Assembly: GCA_016283945.1 (NCBI GenBank)
Contig: JAEENW010000161.1
Location: 1 to 5,278 of the forward strand
Reading direction: 5' to 3'
Length of the DNA: 5,278 bases
Origin: Bacillota bacterium
GTDB lineage: Bacteria; Bacillota; Clostridia; Peptostreptococcales; Anaerovoracaceae
The position numbers and the translations under genes are program-made. Every line of letters starts with the position of its first letter. Positions within the stretch are counted from its first letter, which is position 1. The notes beneath the pieces are model-generated. The model was not told the DNA's origin and ran no database searches. It saw only the letters and a program-made list of their open reading frames with translations. This document shows positions 1-3,579 of this stretch, in pieces.

Positions 1-614
1 ACGTGGTTCCAGAACTCCATGTACCTGTCGCAGTCGCAGCCGGGCTTGCAGTCGGGCTTGCCGCAGCCGTACTGCTCTCCCCTGTCGATGTAGATCTCGG
101 AGCAGGGACCGCACGGGCCGGTCCCGATCTCCCAGAAGTTGTCGTCCTTGCCGAGCCTGACTATGCGCTCCTCGGGAAGTCCGATCTCGTCCCTCCAGAT
201 GTGGAACGCCTCGTCGTCGTCCTCATATATCGTGGCCCAGAGCAGCTCCTTGGGGATGCCGAGCCACTTCTCGCTCGTGACGAACTCCCAGCCCCAGGTG
301 AGCGATTCCCTCTTGAAGTAATCGCCGAAGCTGAAGTTTCCGAGCATCTCGAAGAAGGTCGCGTGCCTGGCGGTGCGGCCCACGTTGTCTATATCGTTGG
401 TCCTGATGCACTTCTGGCAGGTGGTCATCCTGCGCCTGGGCGGCTCCTCCGTTCCCGCGAAATAGGGCTTGAGCGGCGCCATTCCCGCGGCGATCAGAAG
501 AAGGCTCTTGTCCCCCTGCGGAACGAGGCTGTAGCTCTCGTGCTTGAGGCAGCCCTTGGATTCCCAGAACTCCAGGAACATCTTTCTGATATCGTTGACT
601 CCTAAATATTTCAT
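1..614 (-). CDS. alaS: Alanyl-tRNA synthetase, N-terminal part (runs off window edge)
   Basis: Cytoplasmic class II synthetase that activates alanine with ATP and loads it onto tRNA-Ala. The first 204 codons are present and the frame is still open at the window edge, so the rest of the catalytic domain and the editing and C-terminal domains lie outside. Recognisable blocks: motif 1 region around residues 12-53 (SLVPQGDKSLL, AAGMAPLKPYF), QKCIRTNDIDNVGRT at 67-81, motif 2 TARHATFFEMLGNFSFGDYF at 81-100, DNFWEIGTGPCGPCSEIY at 158-175 and DRYMEFWN at 196-203. The QKCIRTxDI form, lacking the 'GGKHND' segment of the E. coli enzyme, is the type I associate with clostridia. Residues 184-195 form a Cys-rich CGKPDCKPGCDC insert. 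The ATG at 614-612 has a GGAGG ribosome binding site 8 nt upstream (627-623). It is probably transcribed from its own promoter at 675-647. Confidence 0.97.
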   Translation of the reverse strand, partial: MKYLGVNDIRKMFLEFWESKGCLKHESYSLVPQGDKSLLLIAAGMAPLKPYFAGTEEPPRRRMTTCQKCIRTNDIDNVGRTARHATFFEMLGNFSFGDYFKRESLTWGWEFVTSEKWLGIPKELLWATIYEDDDEAFHIWRDEIGLPEERIVRLGKDDNFWEIGTGPCGPCSEIYIDRGEQYGCGKPDCKPGCDCDRYMEFWNH

Positions 615-622
615 ATAAAATG

Positions 623-627
623 CCTCC
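623..627 (-). promoter_or_regulatory. Shine-Dalgarno site of alaS
   Basis: The minus strand reads GGAGG, 8 nt upstream of the ATG at 614. It fixes the alaS start. Confidence 0.85.
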
Positions 628-646
628 GTAAAACACATACTTATCT

Positions 647-675
647 ATTTTACAAATAAGCCCGCTCTTTGTAAA
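647..675 (-). promoter_or_regulatory. Predicted sigma-A-type promoter of alaS
   Basis: The minus strand shows TTTACA (675-670, five of six matches to the -35 consensus), a 17-nt spacer, and TAAAAT (652-647, five of six matches to the -10 consensus). The predicted transcription start is near 640, giving a leader of about 26 nt that carries the GGAGG site. Such a short leader leaves no room for a T-box riboswitch downstream of this promoter. Both promoter boxes lie inside the arms of an inverted repeat described separately. The call rests on consensus match and spacing only. Confidence 0.7.
649..675. repeat. 8-bp inverted repeat spanning the alaS promoter
   Basis: TTTACAAA at 649-656 is perfectly mirrored by TTTGTAAA at 668-675, with 11 nt between (arm centres 19 nt apart). 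The arms coincide with the -10 and -35 boxes of the predicted alaS promoter. It could be an operator for a dimeric regulator, or a by-product of A/T-rich promoter boxes. No regulator can be named. Confidence 0.45.
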
Positions 676-680
676 GCGGG
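661..680 (-). terminator. GC-rich hairpin between the DUF896 gene and alaS; weak terminator candidate
   Basis: CCCGCT (661-666) pairs with AGCGGG (675-680) around an 8-nt loop. In the minus-strand transcript leaving the DUF896 gene, this six-pair GC-rich stem is followed by CTTATTTG, a poor but partly U-rich tract. It could weaken read-through into alaS. The tail is not a good run of U, and the stem overlaps the -35 box of the alaS promoter, so it may have a different role. Confidence 0.35.
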
Positions 681-699
681 ACATTATCTGCGGTATTGA

Positions 700-713
700 T
701 TTTTCGCGAAAAA
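700..713. repeat. 14-bp perfect palindrome after the DUF896 gene
   Basis: TTTTTCGCGAAAAA is a perfect palindrome starting 5 nt after the DUF896 stop codon on the minus strand. As RNA it would form only a weak A-U stem with a CGCG loop, so it is not a convincing terminator. As DNA it could be a protein-binding site. No function can be assigned. Confidence 0.4.
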
Positions 714-718
714 CGGGA

Positions 719-955
719 TCAGTTCCTGTCCTTCGGGCGTACGGGCATCTTTGCCATGCTCTTCCCTCCGAGCCTGGGGTCGCCGGCGTCGACTATCTCG
801 ATGTCGTCGAGCTGCTTCTTGAACCTTCCCCTGAAGTCGTCGAGGAACTCCTCCCTCAGCGCGGCGCGCTCGAGGCGCTCCTCCTCCGTGAGCTCTCGCT
901 TTTTGGCTATCGCCGCAAGCTCATTGATCCTGTCCAGTTTGTCCTGTGGAAACAT
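719..955 (-). CDS. DUF896 (YnzC/UPF0291) family protein
   Basis: Small cytoplasmic protein of 78 residues, close to the family's usual length (B. subtilis YnzC is about 77). The family signature is clear: KLDRINELAAIAKKRELTEE (residues 6-25), the ALREEFLDDFRGRFKKQLD block (32-50) and the IEIVD strand (52-56), followed by a variable polar tail. The N-terminal half is expected to form a helical hairpin. Molecular function is unknown; in B. subtilis ynzC lies in the SOS-induced yneA operon, but nothing here shows SOS control. The ATG at 955 matches where family members begin and has an AAGGA site 8 nt upstream (968-964) within an AGGATAAAGGA stretch. The first 35 nt overlap the end of comEA in another frame, so the two genes are probably co-transcribed and translationally coupled. 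Confidence 0.93.
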   Translation of the reverse strand: MFPQDKLDRINELAAIAKKRELTEEERLERAALREEFLDDFRGRFKKQLDDIEIVDAGDPRLGGKSMAKMPVRPKDRN

Positions 956-1418
956 AAATATCGTCCTTTATCCTGCTGTAGATTCCTTCGCCTATGCCCT
1001 TGACCTCGGTGATCTCCTCGGGCGTGACGAAGCCTCCGTATCTCTTTCTGTATTCTATGATGGCCTTAGCCCTGGCCGGTCCTATGCCGCTCAGGGTCTC
1101 CAGCTCGGCCTGAGTGGCGCTGTTGAGGTCTATGCGGCGCTCGGGTTCCTGTAGCGCAGGTTCCGGTGCCCGGGGCTCCGCGGGACCGGAAGAAGGTTCT
1201 TCTCTGCTGTCCCCGGCAGCCTCGTCTGCCAGACCCGGCGGGATCTCCGCCGCGCCTGATGCAGTCTCCCGCATCTCGGAGACGGCTGCCTCGCTGCCCT
1301 TCCCCGCGCTCACGCTGAGCCCGCTTCCGAGCTCTGACCTCAGCGGCCCGGCCGCGGCCGCGCAGATGAATATAGCCGCCGCGGCGGCGCGTATCTTCTT
1401 GAGTTTGCTGTCCTCCAT
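921..1418 (-). CDS. comEA: ComEA-like helix-hairpin-helix DNA-binding protein, membrane-anchored
   Basis: Predicted competence DNA receptor: a membrane-tethered protein that binds double-stranded DNA outside the cell and passes it to the uptake machinery. From the ATG at 1418 it has 165 residues. There is a basic N-terminus (KLKKIR), a short hydrophobic Ala-rich segment (11-24), and a long Ala/Glu/Pro/Ser-rich, probably disordered linker (25-93). Paired helix-hairpin-helix motifs follow: IDLNSATQAELETLSGIG at 96-113 with PARAKAIIEYR, and EITEVKGIGEGIYSRIKDDI at 135-154. The SLBB domain usual in Gram-positive ComEA is not visible; the layout resembles short Gram-negative ComEA proteins with a longer linker. 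A TTG start at 1475 would add 19 residues, but that codon lies inside the -35 box, so the downstream ATG is chosen. No clear ribosome binding site precedes this ATG. No comEC or comEB is in the window, so a general HhH DNA-binding role remains possible. Confidence 0.82.
   Translation of the reverse strand: MEDSKLKKIRAAAAAIFICAAAAGPLRSELGSGLSVSAGKGSEAAVSEMRETASGAAEIPPGLADEAAGDSREEPSSGPAEPRAPEPALQEPERRIDLNSATQAELETLSGIGPARAKAIIEYRKRYGGFVTPEEITEVKGIGEGIYSRIKDDIYVSTGQTGQDQ
964..968 (-). promoter_or_regulatory. Shine-Dalgarno site of the DUF896 gene, inside comEA
   Basis: The minus strand reads AAGGA, 8 nt before the ATG at 955. It lies within the comEA coding region and supports an out-of-frame start there rather than a later one. 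Confidence 0.7.
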
Positions 1419-1419
1419 A

Positions 1420-1440
1420 TCAGGCGTAAGCCCGCGCCAT
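1420..1440 (-). other. Possible leaderless six-codon ORF before comEA
   Basis: The minus strand from 1440 reads ATG GCG CGG GCT TAC GCC TGA, encoding Met-Ala-Arg-Ala-Tyr-Ala. Its ATG sits at the predicted +1 of the comEA promoter (seventh base after the -10 box), and its stop ends one nucleotide before the comEA ATG. Since comEA has no evident Shine-Dalgarno site, a leaderless mini-ORF could deliver ribosomes by termination-reinitiation. It may equally be chance. Confidence 0.25.
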
Positions 1441-1446
1441 ATCCGG

Positions 1447-1475
1447 ATTATAGCACGGCTGCATATGGAAAACAA
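1447..1475 (-). promoter_or_regulatory. Predicted extended -10 promoter of comEA-DUF896
   Basis: The minus strand carries a perfect TATAAT (1452-1447) preceded by the extended -10 element TG-C, with TTGTTT as the -35 (1475-1470) and a 17-nt spacer. The predicted start is near 1440, only about 22 nt before the comEA ATG. It separates comEA from the upstream membrane-protein gene and argues against the TTG at 1475 as a start codon. Confidence 0.75.
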
Positions 1476-1478
1476 TGG

Positions 1479-1491
1479 TAATTCTGAATTA
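1479..1491. repeat. 13-bp dyad just upstream of the comEA -35 box
   Basis: TAATTC and GAATTA flank a single central T, directly upstream of the -35 box at 1475-1470. The position suits an activator site, but the element is short and A/T-rich. No regulator can be named. Confidence 0.35.
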
Positions 1492-1505
1492 GCCCTGCCA
1501 GGCGC

Positions 1506-2882
1506 TCACTTGTCCGAAGGCCCGTCCTTCTTCCTGTAGAAGTCGACCGGCTCCTTGTCCGGGATGAGCGTCCTCGTCCTGGAAACCGGCTTCTCCTCGG
1601 GCTTGACCTCCTGAGTGCTCACCCTCACCGATTCGGTGACCCTGACAGGCCTGGTGAGCCTTTTGCTCCTGTCCCTGATGACTCCGAGCTCTTCGCCCTT
1701 CCCGGTGTAAAGGAAGCAGCAGACGAGGGTCGTCAGCGGGATCGTGAGCAGTATGGAGAGCGAGCCTATGAGCGCCTGCATCATCTCGACCACGATGCTC
1801 TCCCTGTTCAGGAGCTCGTAGAGCGAGGACGAGTAGACGACGTAGAGCAGAGTCGCGCAGAGCTGGCTTCCGATGTAGGCGAGCACGAGGGTGTTGGCCA
1901 TGGTGCCCATGATGTCGCGCCCTATCCTCATGCCGGAGGCGTAGAGCTCGCGGAAGCTGATATGGCTGGCGTGCAGATGGACCTCGTAGAGCGAGGACGA
2001 GATGTCCATGGCGACGTCCATGACGGCGCCCATCGCTCCGATTATGATCATTCCGAAGATCAGGGCGTTGAGGTCTATGCTGATGCCGGAGCTTAGGTTT
2101 CGCAGGTATATCGAGTGCTCGTCTATCATCCCGGTGATCCTGAGCAGCCTATCGAAGCTTATCGACAGTATGGCGGCTACGAGCACTCCGAAGGCGCAGC
2201 CCAGTATGGTCGTGAGGGACTTCGCGCTGATGCCGTTGGTGATGAACAGCGTCATCACTATGACGTAGACGCAGGTCAGCGAGGACATCAGGTAGATGTT
2301 CCAGCCGGCTAGCACCGACGGCACGAAGACCATGAAGACGGCCATACAGGTCAGAGCCAGCGACACGACGGTGTTGAGGCCCTTCATGCGGCCGAAGAAG
2401 AGCAGCAGAGCCACGAACGCGATTCCGAGGGCGATGATCCCGTCGAGCCTCGCGTAGCCTCCGAAGACCCAGGCGGTGCCGCCCTGCTCGTTTCCGTAGT
2501 TGTAGAGCACGACCTTGTCTCCGGGCTTGACCGGGTCGTCGACGTTCATGCTGGTATAGTTGTCGAAGGTCTGCCCCGCGAGTACGGTCTCGCCCTTCAG
2601 TTCTCCGCTCAGTATCCTGGCGTTGAAGAGCTGTATGGAGTTGTTGTAGGTTATGTCGGTCTCTTCTCCGCTGAGCTGGTAGTCGTCGGAGATGTATTCG
2701 CCGAGCTCCGTTACCCTGGCCTTGACGCAGTAGGAGCCGTCCATGCTGAAGATGTCGAGTCCCCTGCATATGACCGATGACAGGGACAGTATGATGATAA
2801 GCGACACGATGACGGTCGCCGCCCAGACCTTCATATCTTTTATCTGCGCCGGGCTCAGCTCGGCTCTTGAGGGTAGTTTCAT
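1506..2882 (-). CDS. YibE/F-like multipass membrane protein
   Basis: Integral membrane protein of 458 residues in the YibE/F family (PF07907), a putative transporter family of unknown substrate. One N-terminal helix (20-39) is followed by an external, mostly polar domain (about 40-147) with ARILSGELKGETVLAGQTFDN (88-108) and VKPGDKVVLYN (118-128), as in the family. Seven further helices lie near 148-164, 169-192, 196-216, 222-243, 270-292, 329-350 and 367-393. The family signatures MGAVMDVAMDISSSLYE (284-300) and GRDIMGTMANTLVLAYIG (321-338) are intact. Eight helices place both ends in the cytoplasm, which fits the K/R-rich tail (about 394-458), a low-complexity extension. The ATG at 2882 has GGAGG (2891-2887) only 4 nt upstream, slightly tight. 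It begins 13 nt after the DUF2344 gene stops, so it is probably in the same operon. No good terminator follows; the comEA promoter begins 30 nt downstream. Confidence 0.93.
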   Translation of the reverse strand: MKLPSRAELSPAQIKDMKVWAATVIVSLIIILSLSSVICRGLDIFSMDGSYCVKARVTELGEYISDDYQLSGEETDITYNNSIQLFNARILSGELKGETVLAGQTFDNYTSMNVDDPVKPGDKVVLYNYGNEQGGTAWVFGGYARLDGIIALGIAFVALLLFFGRMKGLNTVVSLALTCMAVFMVFVPSVLAGWNIYLMSSLTCVYVIVMTLFITNGISAKSLTTILGCAFGVLVAAILSISFDRLLRITGMIDEHSIYLRNLSSGISIDLNALIFGMIIIGAMGAVMDVAMDISSSLYEVHLHASHISFRELYASGMRIGRDIMGTMANTLVLAYIGSQLCATLLYVVYSSSLYELLNRESIVVEMMQALIGSLSILLTIPLTTLVCCFLYTGKGEELGVIRDRSKRLTRPVRVTESVRVSTQEVKPEEKPVSRTRTLIPDKEPVDFYRKKDGPSDK

Positions 2883-2893
2883 AATGCCTCCGG

Positions 2894-2906
2894 CGTCACA
2901 GTGACG
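2894..2906. repeat. 13-bp perfect dyad across the DUF2344 stop codon
   Basis: CGTCAC and GTGACG flank one central base. The dyad includes the TGA stop at 2898-2896 and lies just upstream of the ribosome binding site of the membrane-protein gene. A 1-nt loop is too tight for the full stem in RNA, though a shorter stem could form. It is probably chance. Confidence 0.3.
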
Positions 2907-3579
2907 AAAGGTCCTTTTCCTCCCCGTTCTGGGAGATGTACATCGCGGTCCTGGTGATCCTGATCTCCTCGCGCACGTACGGCGCGCCCGCCCACTTCAG
3001 GAAGGCTTCGATGAGGTTGAGGGGATTGACGATGGCGTTCGAGGACGACGAGAGCAGCATCTCGAAGCGGAGCTCTCCGTCCTCCTTTTCGCAGCTGAAG
3101 CGGCTTATGAGGGCCTTGACGTCCCTCTCGACCATGTTCCCGGTCTTCTTCTCGCGCCTGAGCATTACGACGCGGTCCTGAGCCAGGAAGGCGTCCGCGT
3201 CGGGAGCGCTGCCCTGGAAAGGCATGCGCGCGCTGTAGGCCGAGCGGCTGACTAGGCCGGTCAGGTTCTTGGACCTGCGCTCAATCTCGGAAGCCCTGTC
3301 GAAGCGTATGCCGTCCGGGAGAGAGCGGTTGAGCTCCTCCATGAGCGCCGTCGGATCGTGAGGCAGGACGGTGTCGATCTCGAAGAACTCGGCCCCGCTC
3401 TCGAAGCCGAGCGAGAGCGGCTGGACTATGTTGACCTTCTCGTGCGGGTTGAAGCCGTGGGAGAAGTCTATCTCTATCCCCGCCCTGTTCACGGCCCTTC
3501 TGAAGAGCCTGTAGAGGTCGAGGTGGGACAGGAAGCGCATGTTGCCCTTCTTGTAGAATCTGAGCAGGTACCTATTCAT
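2896..3579 (-). CDS. Radical SAM-linked protein, DUF2344/TIGR03936 type
   Basis: Cytoplasmic protein of 227 residues, uncharacterised. The family is defined by being encoded next to, or fused to, a TIGR03960-type radical SAM protein, exactly the arrangement here. Seen in the sequence: YLLRFYKKGNMRFLSHLD (4-21) followed by LYRLFRRAVNRAG, then FSHGFNPHEKVN (39-50) and the LSLGFESGAEFFEID block (55-69), all hallmarks of DUF2344. A less conserved C-terminal half contains RREKKTGNMVERDVKAL (141-157) and a VREEIRITRTAMY end. The ATG at 3579 is preferred over one at 3606 because GGGAGG (3590-3585) sits 5 nt before it and the family begins at this point. The start overlaps the radical SAM stop by 8 nt, implying translational coupling and probably a complex. 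Its reaction or substrate cannot be inferred from the sequence. Confidence 0.93.
   Translation of the reverse strand: MNRYLLRFYKKGNMRFLSHLDLYRLFRRAVNRAGIEIDFSHGFNPHEKVNIVQPLSLGFESGAEFFEIDTVLPHDPTALMEELNRSLPDGIRFDRASEIERRSKNLTGLVSRSAYSARMPFQGSAPDADAFLAQDRVVMLRREKKTGNMVERDVKALISRFSCEKEDGELRFEMLLSSSSNAIVNPLNLIEAFLKWAGAPYVREEIRITRTAMYISQNGEEKDLSSL

Noticed and set aside
3..605. 200-codon plus-strand ORF
   Set aside because: It is antisense to alaS, which is unmistakable on the minus strand. Its Ala/Leu/Val/Glu-rich product is typical of a shadow frame in GC-rich coding DNA.
223..684. 153-codon minus-strand ORF overlapping the alaS start
   Set aside because: It is in a different frame from alaS, contains no recognisable domain, and its start lies across the alaS promoter region.
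1345..1390. ComEA as a lipoprotein (Cys19 near the N-terminal hydrophobic stretch)
   Set aside because: The residues before the Cys (IFI) do not fit a lipobox; a simple membrane anchor explains the segment.
1419..1475. Upstream TTG start for comEA adding 19 residues
   Set aside because: The TTG is part of the predicted -35 box and the -10 box lies inside the extension, so this stretch would not be in the transcript from that promoter.
696..1539. Two plus-strand ORFs (696-1154 and 1114-1539)
   Set aside because: They are antisense to the DUF896 and comEA genes, Ser/Ala/Gly-rich, and no ribosome binding site or family match was seen.
1815..2001. 19-nt direct repeat within the YibE/F gene (1815-1833 and 1983-2001), 168 nt apart and in frame
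   Set aside because: Both copies encode SSSLYE with the same preferred codons. The surrounding residues do not match, so this is probably chance rather than an internal duplication.
2894..2906. CRP-like operator in TCACAGTGA between the DUF2344 and membrane-protein genes
   Set aside because: The half-sites are fused rather than spaced as in a CRP site, no promoter is visible nearby, and the element spans a stop codon within a tight operon.
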